Origin: Diploscapter coronatus
Lineage: Eukaryota; Nematoda; Chromadorea; Rhabditida; Rhabditidae
Length of the DNA stretch: 64,000 nucleotides
Direction: 5' to 3'
Assembly: GCA_964036155.1 (NCBI GenBank)
Contig: OZ038423.1
Location: 53,459,249-53,523,248 of the forward strand
Shown piece after piece: positions 44,269 through 57,871 of this stretch. Every line of letters starts with the position of its first letter. Position 1 is the stretch's first letter. Both the position numbers and the translations under genes were made by a program. The notes under the pieces are model-generated. The model was not told where the DNA came from, made no database searches, and saw only the letters and a list, made by a program, of their open reading frames with translations.

Positions 44269-47200
44269 CTAAGAGAAGCAAAGGAACATTGACTTTTCAG
44301 AATGATAATATCAAGCAGCAATAATAAAACAAAAGCGGAATGGAAACAGGTGAATCATTCGAATCGACTAAACGCGAGAAGAAGAAGCCTTTTTAAAAGG
44401 AAATTAGTTGCAATTTCGATTAAAAGGAAGCAGATAGGAGACGTTTGAAGAGATCGAAAAAGGCAGAGGAGCTGTAGAGGAGAAAATTGAAGAAATCTCT
44501 CATATCATATTGAAGAAGAATGAGCAGAAAAATCAACTGAAGATGGAAAAGAAAGGAGAAAGGCCGAGGGGCGAATAAAAGAGAGGGGGATTGAGTTGAA
44601 TCTTAGGGGCAGAAAGAGCTGAGGACGGGGATAGATAACCTTATTTGAGACGGCAAAGGCTCACTTCTAAATAAGAATGAGTGACTGCATTTTCGTGCTT
44701 TCCATCCATAGCTCCTTGCTTTCAGCCTTAAGATATGCATTTAGATCGAGATTCAGGGGGCAACACAGACAGACTGCAGTCAGTCAGATCGAGCACAGCT
44801 ATCCTCATCCCCTTCCACCCATTAAAATGTGCATAAACCGATTTGTGAGGGCGTGTTGTGCCTTCTTTCAAACAGAATTTATCATTCCAATCTCAATCCA
44901 CTAAAATAGAAACACGTTGTTTGTAGCGGCATTAAAACGCTCGCTAACTGTGGGAACGAAGACCGATAAAGCAGACAGCTAATTACCGTTCGGATTCCGT
45001 ATAAATAGAGAGAAGATGTGATTGTCGCTCGAAATGCATCTCTAACTCCGGCAGATTGATGGCAGTGAGCTGAAATTTAGAAGCTGAGGCCTTATGAGTA
45101 GGACTTATGAAATTTCAGTATTTTATATTTAACACTATTCAACCCCAAATTAGCCTCAACTTGCTAAACTTTGACCCATCTAAACCTGTCCACTATGGAT
45201 GAATTGAGGATAGGGTCTGATTCGCAAAAATGAATGAACTTATATCAGGCTGAAGTTGATCATTTTTGCAAATCATGAATAAGTTTTTCGCACAATTAGC
45301 TTTAAAATCGAATGAGAACCTTTGAAGTGACCTCCCGTACGCTTGGGCTGAAAGTCGATTCCTGAGATTTTCCATGTTCAGTTATTTTTTGCGGCTTTCC
45401 GTTCTCTTTTTTTCTAAATCTTAAAGTTCATTTTCCGTTTCCGGTTCGAAGTTCAAAAATGTCATTTGCGCTCAGGCCTGACTTCGACTTTTCCATTTTC
45501 TAGTGAACTGCGCAGAACTTCAAAAGTTTTCCTTCAATTGTTAGACTCTTCGCCAAGTGATTTCCAAATAATGAAGGAATGTTTGGTAGTGACCTCTGAA
45601 AGGCTTTCAATTTCCATCGATTTTCCCACAAAAACAGTCTAGAGTAGCTGTGGATATTATTCGCTAAGTGTCATAAGCTTTGTCTGTCTCCATTCACTAG
45701 CATTCACAAGCTATGTTGGCTGGCAGGGTCATTAGTCGATGTTAGAAGCCTCCCCTTCCTTTCTTCCTTCGCTGCCCATTGTCCACTCATCTCCTTCCTT
45801 TCTCAGTCCATTCCCAGCAGTTTCATCCCAATCATTCGAACAGTCTCCGCCTCCCTCCGTTCCTTCTTCGCTAATCTCGTAATTAACCATTTCTTCTCTT
45901 CCTGCAGCTTCATCCAAATTTTCCATTGTCAGGAACTTTTCTCCAAGCGTCTTTGTCTTTGTCTGTTTGTTTGTTTGCCTGTTTGTCCGCATCAAGCTGC
46001 TGTTGGTTTGTCTTAGCTTCTCTTTTTTTCGGCAATCTGGGTCAACAGACAATCTGCCGAATTTTGATGTTATCATGCGCGTGGGCAATGCTGTTGGCGT
46101 TCATTTCCATTATCCTCAAAATCACACTTCCTACTTTTAGTAATATTTGATTAATTTCCAGTTTCGATACTTTTCTGATCTAGTATTCACCTGATTAACT
46201 AGCAAAACATCGATGTTGCATCTCGCTTTTTCGCATTCCTACTTTTCGCTTCTTTTTCCCTTTCTTTTCTGTCTCTCATCTGCCTCACTATCTCATTCAT
46301 TATCCATTTAGCACCGTCTTCATTACGGTTATTTCGTTATCACTTTCAAGCTGTCGCTTTTCCATCCTCTTTCTATGTACTCAGTCTTTTAGTACAGAAT
46401 ATCATAACTTATAAAAGCCATGAAGTAGCACCGTTCTATGTCGAGGCATCTTTGCACTCATAAAATTTCTGGTTTCATTTCCTATCGTCGTTTTATAAAG
46501 GTCGCTAAAATTTTATGATCCCAAGAAGACGAAATTTCGTCACGACGCTTTTCCTACGTACTATTCCATTTTTTCAACGATAAATCGCGGAAAAAGTCAT
46601 TGACGAATTATCATCGTTCTCACCCCATCTTCTTTGTTGTCTTGAACAGTTTCCTCAGTCCATTCAGCTTTGTTTCTCCTCTTTCCACGAATCTCCAGCC
46701 TGCTTCCCGCTGCTTCGTTTCTCTTTATGTTCTTCTTTTTCATTCGCTAAATTCGCTGCTTTCAATTTCACTCGCATTTTTTCTTTCCCCCGCTGTCTTT
46801 TGGCCTTCATCATCGATGTGTTTATTGGATATTGGTTTTATTCGGAATTCGGAGAATAGAGTCCCTCCCACTTTATGACCCATCGCCCTGCTGCATTCTG
46901 ACGTCCCCAATATGTGCGTGCACTATTCGGACGTCCTTGCAAGTAAACTGAACGACACAAATTTACCTCTGATCACTAAACAAGAAAGATCTACCTGGTT
47001 AGGCGAAATCACCCACTCAGCCAACAACCTGTGATCGTTGTGATTGGAAGTTCTCTTTTGGTGTTCCTTCATTTTGTGTCACTTTCTGTCCTCTCGTTCT
47101 GCGTTATGTATTTTGTGATCTGGTGGTAGTTTTTGTAGTGTCAAATTCTTCACGAATTAGTCTCACCTGCGCGCAATCACAGGGTCGAATCTAGCAACCG

Positions 47201-48019
47201 TTATACAACATAGGCAATGGTCAGTTGTAAACCAAAACATAACGAACTCAAATTTGGGCTGCCCAATTTGAAGAGCAAATGATGAAAAGCCAGACAAATA
47301 TTCACAGATCGGGATGAATTTGGTGTAATTTTGGAGTTTTTTATGATTGGAATCGTGAAATTTGGAGATGATCAGTTGCAAGGTCGAATTGAGAGCGACA
47401 ACGATCACTCATTCGAATGATGAACGATGGGGAGGATAAATACGATTATTCTTAAACGAATTTCCTGACAATGAGTTGAAGATAGAATTCAACATATCGA
47501 AAAATGCAGCTTTTTCTTAGCCCACTGACTATTCTTGAAGAAGCATAATCTATGCGATGTGTAATGTTTGTTAGCATAGCAGGAATATTTATTGCCTCAT
47601 TTGTGATGATTGTGATGACGCCGCAACGCAATTGTAATCTCATCATCCATCCATCTCATTTATCATATCATCACCTTTAAAGTCATCTTCTATCTTTTTC
47701 TTCGCCTCTTCTCATCGTTTCTCATTTCACTGTTCTTATTTGTGTTGTTGCTTACTGTTTTGAACTACAAAATATACATGTGATTGTGTGATCTGATCTC
47801 CTGTAATTCAGTCCTGGTCATCAAGCAACTTCCTCTCCGTTTCAGCTGACTTCATATTTTGCCTCTCTTGCTTCTTTCGCAACACTTTCCCTCCTTTCTG
47901 CAGTACATAAACATCATCTACCTAATTTCAGTATTTCTCCGCTTTCTATCGACATTTGCCGAACAAATTCAACGGCTCCTTCTATTCAAACTCGAATATT
48001 CATTTCAGTCTCATGAAAA
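44269..48019. other. 3.75-kb gene-poor region between GPCR and PTR starts
   Basis: Upstream flank of two divergent genes. From 44300 to 44650 the + strand is purine-rich; from about 45720 to 47950 it is pyrimidine-rich. So each gene's sense strand is pyrimidine-rich upstream of its start. I found no supported coding exon and no tRNA. Confidence 0.5.
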
Positions 48020-51000
48020 ATGAAACTCTGCACGGCCAAGTATGAGATTTACATGCAGGTCTGTTCAATTTTGCTCACTTGAAAAGCAATGTTTCGAATT
48101 TCAGAGGCTTTTCTATCGACTGGGCGTTTCAATTGGAACTCATCCATGGCGCTACATTTTCGGAGTTCTGCTCTTCACATTTGTCTGTGCAATCGGTCTC
48201 ATTCGATTCCATCAGGTCGGCAATTAAATTTTCTTTTTCTTTTATAGTATCCGTGAAGCATTATGAATTCAAGTTATTCACTAGTTTCTCTCGATTTTCT
48301 AAACTACCTGTTCTGGTCTATCTATAGTTGGATTTTCACTTTGATTAATTATATGATCTTGTCGATCAAACATCGGCTTGTTTTCTTGAAAATACAATTA
48401 GTAATCCGCTGACATCATGAAGTTTTTGAAGACGTTTAGTGACGAAAAAATGGAAGGCTTTCATGATTTTTGAAATTTAAAACTAAAAAATGCTCATTTG
48501 ATGAAACATTTGGCTGCGATCTACCAGATTTAGTTTGCATCCCATTGCTGCATTTGTGGCATAATTAATGTTGGTATTAGGATTTTTTTTTTTTTTGCGA
48601 AATCAGGATTGTGAAAGTCAGAGATTCTTTCAAATTTTCTTTCTTCATAATCTCAAAGAACTAGTTTAACAGCTTGAGCGCATCTTTCCTACCATAATTA
48701 GTTTAGCACGAATTAATAATCTGTTAGAAAGAGGTCAGAATTTTGTTCCCCACTTATCAAAAATATGAATTTTGGGAAAAGTTTTATCTAAAAATTATTC
48801 TTTTTATTTCTTCGCTTCGACTTCATTTTTATTTTTTTCATTTTCAAATCTGCTATTTAGCGAAAACAATATTTTCAATCTAGTGAATATTCATCATGAC
48901 CTATAAAATTTAGCGATCTTGAATCAATTATGCTTTCATGGATACTTAGATTTCGAAGTTTCTAATCGATGACATTCCTGTTTTGGATAGTATCAATAGA
49001 GAATACTGCTGGGAAATAAACATTTTTCTTCTCAAAAATTACTTTCAAAACTTTGTTACTGAAAAGTGATCGACTATTATCTCATCAATTCACATTGTTT
49101 ACCGTATACTACACGATTCTGACTGAATAGCAGTTTGACTAACAATACGTATTTGTGTCTGAACTCGTGTTTGATGAATATCACCAATCAATCAAAATAT
49201 CCCAAATAGCATTCAAAATTTCGAAGCAAATGATGAAAGATTGTGATCACGAAGATTAACGCATTCGCTTTCAATAAACTGCTATTCTGTATTTAAAATT
49301 TCTGGAGTTAATCATTTAGTCTTCGGGAAACGATTGTATTACAAGACAAAACTTTCAAGAAAAAATTAGCAGTATATATATTTATTGAGATTCTTCGCCA
49401 AAGTAGGTTCATTTGCTGAATTCGTTAAAATTGGTTTATTTCAAAGTGAAATGAAAAGCAGGAAATTAGAAAAAAGTGGAAAGTAAAGTAACTTTTCTCT
49501 TTTTACAGTTAGTGAATGTGCAAAGAGGTGATTGTTGCAGATAAGCAATGCGAGACAAACATTCACGGCCAGCGACTCTGCCAGCCACAAGGAGGGGAAC
49601 ATGATGAAGGAATTCCTCGGACAGAATGGAACTTTGCATATGATTGAGGTGGAAGACAAATCAGATTCATAGACTTATTGAAAAAAATTCAACCGAGACA
49701 TCCATACTACCCGAGAATCCAAGATTTCTCAGTTTTTATCGTAAATACAAATTTTCAGTCTTCCTGTATTTTTACCGACTAACCTTCGTCGTTTATTGTA
49801 TTTGTCGCTAAGTTTAAGGACTTAAAAAACTGCCAAAACCCAGCCCATGAAATGACAGGTGGTGAAAATACAGGAGACCGAAAATGTTATTCTTTCATTA
49901 TGATGCAAAATTCATCGTACACAAAAATATCAAGCAAAATTTTCAATTAAACATGAGCATATTTTCAGATGATGATAAAAGCAGCAGATAGTGGAAGTCT
50001 TCTAAGGGAAGCCCATCTGCATCAATTCATCGACCTCACGAAGGAAATTCGCAACGACATTACGGTTGAGGTAGGAATTGTGATTCTTCATGCAAAGTTG
50101 CATTGGGCTGAAGGTACTGTTACCAAACGCTATTTTTCCCCTTTTTCTCCTTATCCTACACTATTTCTGCTTTGGTAACAAAGTACTCATCCTTGGTAAA
50201 AAGTACTTATTCGTGGTAATAAAGTACCTTCGGCCGCTGCATTGTAACCCATTCTATCACAAACGTACCAGTTTACAATGTGTTTTCGTTCGTTTTCTTT
50301 CCTCCTTCTCTTCGAAAATACCCTATCAATTTTTGAAGAACACGTGAGAGTTCTTATCGAAAATCTTCTATTTCCAATCAAAAGGTCAATTTGACGAATG
50401 CATTTGAAACACATTCAATACACAAGGAAATGATAGAAGGGAGACGAAGAAATGCTTGAACTTGGAGAGAATTTAGGATGAGAATGGCAAGAAGCACAAA
50501 TATGATGACGACTTGTGCCATCCTTACTGCGCAAAGAACGATGCCCTGTTTCTGTTCTTGGATTTGTATGATTCGAACCACACAAACACGAGATCTGATG
50601 GAGCTTTGGAGGTTGATAAGCAGCGATGAGTGATGAAAATGAATGGCGAAATTTGCAGTTGAGTTACCCGACGATGGAATTGCTGGATCGTCGCGTATTC
50701 CTCGCAGCCAACATCTACGGTCCTTCCTTCGTCAATGACACCAACATCGTTAACGGATTCACCACTGCCATTCTTCGTTTCTACATGACCTATTCTGACC
50801 CAAAACTACTCATCAAATGGGAAGATAAGGTAGAAATTTAGCAATATTCTGTTTTATACCAGGCAATATTTTTCAATTTCTTTTCTTATTGATCCAAAGT
50901 TGTAAATGCATATATGCAAGAATGTTGGTAGTGAAAAATTTGCGCTACACTTCAATATCTTTCCAAAGTCCCAAATTAGCTGCATTGTAAAACAATTTTC

Positions 51001-54000
51001 TTAACTCACTACTGATATTCCTGCGCGTGTGTGAACAAAACCGTGGACTCCTGTATTCATCGCCGGATTTTTTCTTATTTCTCTCCTATTCTCCTGTTCC
51101 CTCACTTTAATAACCGGTGATCTATACAGGGAGTCCAAAATATTTAGGATGAGCGGATTTAAAAATTACCTCAAAGATAAATTGCTACCCATTCCCTACT
51201 AGCTGTATTTTTGAAGACTGAACTTCCTTCGTATCAAATCCTTAACAAAGAAACCTCGCAAAGTGTCACTCGTATCTCTTGACGAAATCTTGCATACAGA
51301 TCAATTCGATGACGCTAAGATCAGTTTTAGAATAAAAATGGCAACCGAGGTCGATAAACCTATCTAGAAGTCGAGTCAAAGCTACTATTCTTTCTATCAT
51401 TCAAATAAGAGAAATGAGCTGTTTGTTCTGCTTACGATGTAAGCTAGTTTTTGCAAATCCAGTTATTCATTGAAAATAAGCAGAGCAGGAACTTTGAACC
51501 GATTTTTTGCTAGGTTACCGGTCTCGGCTGTCATTTTTAACTTCGGAATCGTTTTTACCGTCATTCGTCATCGAATTGACGTGTGTGCAAGTTATTGTCA
51601 ATGAATACGAGTGGACACTTCGCAAGGTTTCCTTGTAAGTGTCAATTCAATTTCAGCTAGTAGAACTGCTCTATGATTCAAACAAATATCCACTTCTGAC
51701 CGCCGGAGCTGGATCGGATAATCTCGTTGCGAAGGAAGTCAAGGCTATTGGGACGAAAACCGCACCTCTTCTCGGAATGTCCCTAGGATTATTGATGGTC
51801 TTCCTGTTCTTCTGTTCATTCAGGTCAGATAACAACATTAATTTTGTCAGGATGATGATAGTGATGAAATTGTAATTTGCCCAAGGATACAATAGAACCA
51901 AAAAAATATTTGATGAAAAACCAAACATTTTTGTGTGTGAAATCAATCAAATTTTATAGATTTTTGTGTATTTCGAATCAGTGACATGTGAGATTTCAGT
52001 TTCGAAAAGAAGACTTAATTTCGGGTTTCACAAGCCTTTCATTAATCGCCACCTTTTCCAGATACAAAATGCGTGAGTCGAAGCCTTTTGAAGCTATGCT
52101 TGGCGGGTGTATTCCCATTTTGGCCTCAATCGCCACGATTGGTCTGGTCTCGGCCACAGGCCTTGCCTTCCAGTCCATCATCGTCTCCACCCTCTTCCTC
52201 ATTCTTGCTATCGGTTGGCCTATGATCTAATTGGGCATTTCAAGTTTCATAATCATCTTCAGGCATTGATGATGTGTTTCTAATGCTGTCAGAATGGCAC
52301 AGGAGTGAAAAGAGCCTCCCCATTCCAGAAAGAGCTGGAGAAATGGCGAAGGTAAGAAATAGACTAGATTTATTGGCATTATTTTGATGTGAAAAATCTC
52401 GTTTATCTTTAGCCTTCCGGAAAATTTCCTATTTTATCAGTAATACCCAAAACTTAAATAAACAAAGAATGGATTTGCATTTGAACTATCTTAATTTTGC
52501 TAGAATTCTTTATTTTTCTTATATATTTTGCATTAGTTTGATAATTTTGCCAATATTTTGAACATTTCAGATAGCGTTCTGCTCCATGACAGTGACATCT
52601 GGTTGGTGATACGTTTTTCTTCCATTAATATGAAGATTTTTCCCCAGTTCAAAGATGGAAGTATTTCTAGAAGTTGACGAAATGCCCATCTAGTGCAAGA
52701 AAGATGCACTAATCCAATAGCATTTCAGTAACGAACGTAGTGTCATTCGGGAATGGCGTCTTCTCGACGACCCCCATCCTGCAGACCTTCGCGATCTACT
52801 CTGCAGTGGCCAGCATCATCTGCTTCGTCTACCAGATGTTCGTCTTTCCAGCCATTCTGGTCATTACTGCTTCTAGGGAATACGAGACTATCGATGAGAA
52901 GAAAGTGTAGGCCTTTGGAGCTTCTTGAAATGCAATGTCACATAGTTCTGCGCTAATTCATTTAGAAAGTTACAGTTTTTTTTAGAAGATAGAGTTGACA
53001 ATAAGAAATTCTGCAACTGCTTTTCACATATATATTTTTTAAAAAGACCATTTATTTTATTCCAGAAAGAGATGTCTGCCAGAAGAAATCAAGCCGATTG
53101 CATATTTTTCAAAGTTCAATTCTGCAGTGTGGCGATTCATCTCGATTGCTGTGGAGAAGTGGTGGTTCCGAATGAGCGTTATTGGAGTAAGCTTTTGAAT
53201 AGCTTATTTCCTCGTATAAACCAGTGAAATCTCAGATTCTAATCGGCTATTGGGCATTGGGCATTTATGGAATCGAAAGTTTCAAAACGGATTTGTCCAT
53301 ACAGAAAATGGGCGACCCTGATTCGAGGTAGAGGCTGATCTTCATATTAGAAAATCATGATAGTTTTAGAATCGTCGCTTTCAAAACTGAATATGATCAT
53401 GTTATCAAGGTAATGATCTTGAAAATGTCAATATTCAGACGATTTAATAACTACTTTTAGGCAATGCAAACAGTTGCAATCCTCGTTCGAAAGCCAGGCG
53501 ACTTGAGAAATCCTCGGCACCTGAAGAAGGTCAAAGATATGGTCACCGTATACGAGACTGCTGATTACAGGTAGATCGAAAAATTTATTTATTTGACATT
53601 TTCATCTTTAACCTTCAAATTCAGTTATGGTCCCGATTCTACCTTCTGTTGGCTGCAGCCCTATTTGGATCACCTCGCATTCTTCGAGGCTGAAGACGAC
53701 ATCGAATTGCCTGTGAGTTTTTTTTCTAATATTTACGTTGAACTTCTATAGGAAAGGGAGATAATAGAAAAGCAATTCTTTGATTTTATCATGCAATTAT
53801 TTTCATAAGTTTCTGCATTTTTCAATTTCATATAAAAGGCTTTTGAAGAATTAATCATTTTCTTCTTTATCACTACTACTTTGCTTCAAACTAAATCACC
53901 TTTTCAAATGATGATGTGTGAAATGTATTAATTTTTCAGTACGCCTAAATTAATGGAACAAGGTTCCTTGTTGAATTCTGATTTATCGTTCAAATCTATA

Positions 54001-56038
54001 TCTTCAAGTTTCAGCCGTTCACTTACCGCGATCTGCCAGTGTTTCTCGCGTCGAATTCCGTCTACAATTCGACTCTGCACATCAACGAATCTGCCTGTCT
54101 GCAGGACAAACCCGAATGTCTGACTGCATTCATGTTCACTACTGGGTTCTCTGGCAAAGCAGAGTAATTTCATTATCTATGTTGAAGTGGTAATTGCTGA
54201 ATTCAGCTATTACGAGATGTACCCATTGATCGAAAGTTGGCGAGCCATTGCGAGCAGATTTCCTGAGTTGGAAATTTATACCTACACCGAGAGGCACAAC
54301 TTTGCTGATCAGGTAAGGTAATTGAAGAAAATTGGAAAAAAATCAACCTTTTAGTCGAATGACATGCAGTCAATAATCTGGCAGACAGCCATGAGCGAAG
54401 TGATCTGCATGGGGCTGTCCTTCATCATCTTCGTTCCAGATCCAGTCTCGATTTCTGCCGCTATGTTCAGTCTGCTTTCAGTAAATATGGGGGTATGAAT
54501 ATTGACAAAGATACAATGACGCTCAAAGTTTTGGAAACTCGTGATTTTAGCTAGTTTCGTTCATCTAATTATCATAAACCAATTGGTTTGAAACTAGGCA
54601 TAGTATCATGAACGTTTGCTCCTAATTTGTGTGAAATTTCTGAAGAATCAAACATGAGAAAATGACTGGATCATGGGTGCAAAATCATATGCGTTTTCAA
54701 CCTTTTTCTCAACATCATTTTCTTATCTTGCAGGTGCTCGGTTTCCTGTCTTTGTGGGATGTGGGAATGGACCCAGTCTCGATGGCCTCCCTGCTCATGT
54801 CCATCGGCTTCTCTGTCGACATCTCCGCTCACATCACTTATCACTACTACGAGGTCAAGGCTCCTGTAAGTCTATTTTTATACAATATTTCTCATTGGAA
54901 ATCATTTTCCCGTAAAAATAGTTTTAGATTTAGAAAAGATGAGATTCAATTTGTACAGAGTAATAACCTTGCTACTTCGATTTCACATCAACCCAGTTTA
55001 AATTATATTCTATCAAGATTTTATTTCTACAGTGTGCGATAAAAGTTTTTGCAACGAGGTTATTGTTTATCAGGCATACGTTTGATGAAATCGACCAGAG
55101 TTTCCGGAAAATGCTTTCAATATTGCCAATTGAGATACTCTCCGTTACCTTTATTTTTCAATACATATATCGTCGTAAATCTGAATTTATTGACTCATAA
55201 CTTCTCTTGAATAATCTTGTTGCAAAACCTTTTCATTTAAGAAACACTTATTTTTCGTAATTTTGCTTGATGTAGTAATTGCAGACAGTTCAACAACGAT
55301 TAGAAGAATCCTTGTCAAACATCGGTTGGCCAACAATGCAGGGAGGGCTATCGACTATGCTAGCCATGCTTCCTATCCTAATTCGACCTACTTATTTGTC
55401 GCTTACTTTTCTGAAAGTGAGTTGCATTCATTAAGATGATATTTTTAAAGCTGATCTTCATCCATAAAAGTATTATACGGATGTGGGGGAAAGGTTGAAA
55501 ATATTTTTGAGATTTATAAAACTTGTATTCCCTCACATTAATTGTCACCAATTTTATTTGAAATTATCGTTTGATTCGGAATGCTTCGATTAGCAATTAA
55601 GTTTAAGAAAAATGTGTTTAATCTTCCATTTTAATGAGAAACGTAATATTAATATTTACTTATCAAACGTTGGAGTGTAATGTAATGTTGTAAAGCGTCG
55701 ACGATATCCATGAAGATCAGCCTTCTTTTCAAAGTTGTATTTATATTTTTCCATTTTCTTATTCAGACAGTCATTCTGGTGACAGCATTTGGGCTTATAC
55801 ATGGACTAATTATTCTGCCAGTCTTTTTGTCAATATTCACGCAAATTTATGAATTTATTTTCAAAAAGTAAGTCACTTTTGTCTTTTTTAGTTCGACCAA
55901 TTAAATTTAAGAGGAAGTACATCTTCGAACGGATCAATTGGCAAAGGCAGCACGAATTCGTCGAGTGACAGCAACATTTCCATCGGCCAACCCGCGGTCA
56001 TAACGAGCAACAACAACAACGATTCTCACAAATGTTAA
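48020..56038 (+). CDS. Patched-related (PTR) sterol-sensing-domain protein, with a one-base frameshift
   Basis: My model has 23 exons (first 48020-48058, then 48105-48215, last 55912-56038) encoding about 872 residues once the frameshift is ignored. The N-terminal cytosolic part is followed by TM1 (YIFGVLLFTFVCAIGL), a large extracellular domain with Cys, and a sterol-sensing domain at 51657-52904. That domain has the RND-type IDDVFLMLSEWH and then VTNVVSFGNGVFST. A second extracellular domain follows (53370-54312), and then the second membrane bundle with LLMSIGFSVDISAHITYHYY, which corresponds to the conserved second-half PTR signature. PTR proteins are RND-superfamily relatives of Patched, expanded in nematodes and linked to cuticle, molting and lipid transport. 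The start ATG is 11 nt after an acceptor. In exon 53236-53328 a run of four T (53280-53283) carries one base too many for the frame. Confidence 0.9.
50110..50231. repeat. Inverted/tandem GTAC repeat block in a PTR intron
   Basis: The ends are inverted copies of GAAGGTACT. The right half has three tandem ~21-bp units, each with TGGTAA then AAAGTAC (about 50172-50228). The left end has the same unit inverted (GGTACTGTTACCAA). It may be a small MITE or a hairpin. Confidence 0.5.
51241..51628. repeat. Diverged long inverted repeat in a PTR intron
   Basis: The left arm (51241-51370) and right arm (51510-51628) match in inverted orientation at roughly 70-75% by eye. Shared landmarks are CGTCATCGAATTGA, TGTGCAAG or TATGCAAG, ATACGAGTG and AGGTTTC. 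The spacer also looks weakly self-complementary, so the whole block may be one old palindrome. There is no coding capacity. Confidence 0.55.
55030..55248. mobile_element. Tc1-like MITE in a PTR intron
   Basis: A 219-bp block with TA at both borders. Inverted ends share TTTTGCAACNAGNTTATT with few mismatches. The termini read CAGTGTGCGATAAAAG on the left and, in reverse, AGTGTTTCTTAAATG on the right. CAGTG ends with a TA target resemble Tc1 elements. It has no transposase. Confidence 0.5.
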
Positions 56039-56288
56039 TGCATCAATCAGCGATTTGCTCAATGATTCTGTATATATTGCTCCATTTACAAGCCAAGTAT
56101 ACGTGATGATTTCCAAACGGGTGCAACCATCTTGTCGAACAGGCCTTTTCGATTTAAGTTAGGCAAAATTTAGTTTAAATAAATATTTATTTATACATTT
56201 CTAAGGATTCGTTTACAAAATAAACGACAAGAAATCGGATATTCATGGAATTGCAATATGTATGAAGATGGAGTTCTTGCTGTTGAGT

Positions 56289-57871
56289 TTATAGATTGCA
56301 CCTCTTTCCATTGATAGGCCTGGCGCGGCCTCTCCACACATCCGCAAAGTCGATCTTCACCTCGTCCGGGTTCATTCCGAGTTTCACGATTCTCTTGCGC
56401 GCGATTTCCAGAATCTCATCTTGAGTGAACTAAAAAGGAGTGTTCATCGGTTTAAAAAGAAATGAATTTTCGAACCTCCTGAGCTGTGCCGGAGATATCG
56501 ACGTATTTGCACAAGTCATCATTGGCATAGTGGCACGAAATAGCCTTACGGAATCCTAAAAAACGCAAATTTGGAAAAAAAAAACCATAAAATGAGATTG
56601 TGTGAAATTTAGATATTTGAAAAGCTAGCGAAATTGAGTTCAAAATTCCAGTTTAAAGTTTTAGAAACCCAAATTTAGAATTTCCTTGTTAGAAAAGAAC
56701 ATACCATCAGTTCTGTTGGTTCCACTTCCGTGAATGAGCAGTGGGTGGAAGAATACAGTGTCACCGGCTTCCATCTCGACGTGGAGACGAGGCATCGAGG
56801 GATCGTAGTTCTGGATGCCGTGATAGGCTTTGTTCACGCCGCCCTAAATTAGAACATGCTAAGTTGTGCTTTTCCTTGCAAGCTGCCTACCTCCCATTTG
56901 GGGTATTCATGAGGAAGAAGAACTCCCGGGTCCTTGTGAGTTCCAGGCACGACTACAAGGCAGCCATTAGCACGGTTGATTCGCTCCATCGCGGTCCAGG
57001 CACAGCAGATGAAGTCGGCAGGACGGAAATTGAAGTACTGCAGATCCTGATGCATCGGGTGTCTCGATGTCAACTTTCCGTTATCCGGGGGCTTGTTGAT
57101 GAGCATCGTGTGCATTGACTGAATCAAATTATTAAAAGTTGATGATTAGTTGGATTTAAAGCATCCAGAAATATTATCAGAGCCCTAAAATATTCACAAA
57201 TAAGAATCAATTTGGTAGTCTAAACACCCTAACTAAGAATTTATACTTCTGAATTCATTAACCAGTCTAAATAGGTTTAACTAAAATTTCTTATTGATAA
57301 AAAATTATGGCTGAAAGTTTAGTTATCATGAAAAGTAAATATTGATGTTAATTTCACCATTAGACTGGAGTTTTGATTGCCAATCAAGTCTTTGACGATG
57401 TCGATAATCTGCAAAAACAACAAAATAATTAAATTCTAATTCAATCTTGCTGCATACCGTCGGATACTTGCAGTAATCGAAGAGAACTGGATCGCCATTA
57501 AAATCCTGCACTTTCGTAATTGCCTTTTCTCCTATAGTTTTGAATAAAAATTATCCATATTTCTAAATGAATGCTCGCCTTGTTTAAATTCGGACTTAGC
57601 TATTGTAATATCTCGCATCACAGTCATCTCTGCTGGTACATCCTTTTTCTCACAAATCTCCTAAATTTAGGTGATTATGACTACATATCTATGAAGTATT
57701 TATTTTGCCAACCCTAAATCGGTTCTTGAATCTCTCCAATTCGTATTGAGGCACGCAATTGCGAATAACGATATAGCCATTCTTCTCATAAAATAGCTTC
57801 TGTTCCTTTGAAAGCACAAGCCCTTCCGAATTCCAATCCAATGTGCCTGCACCAAGTGTGGTTGTCGTCAT
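56289..57871 (-). CDS. PHYH: Phytanoyl-CoA dioxygenase, copy 1
   Basis: Eight minus-strand exons (57871-57713, 57660-57579, 57531-57458, 57408-57358, 57118-56891, 56843-56705, 56555-56476, 56429-56289) encode 317 residues. PHYH alpha-hydroxylates phytanoyl-CoA in peroxisomes using Fe(II) and 2-oxoglutarate. Visible markers are [20 protein letters not shown], the iron-binding HxD in [39 protein letters not shown], the distal iron His in HPLLIHGSG, and [12 protein letters not shown] with the 2-oxoglutarate Arg. The C-terminus [15 protein letters not shown] parallels the human ending. No clear PTS1 is present, and PTS2 cannot be judged. One intron (after 57579) has a GC donor. It is adjacent to copy 2 in the same orientation. 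Confidence 0.95.

Noticed and set aside
47160..47200. tRNA B-box-like GGTCGAATCT
   Set aside because: No A box at the right distance and no cloverleaf could be drawn.
51126..51150. CAGGGAGTCCAAAATATTT, like a Tc1/mariner terminus
   Set aside because: No matching inverted end found downstream.
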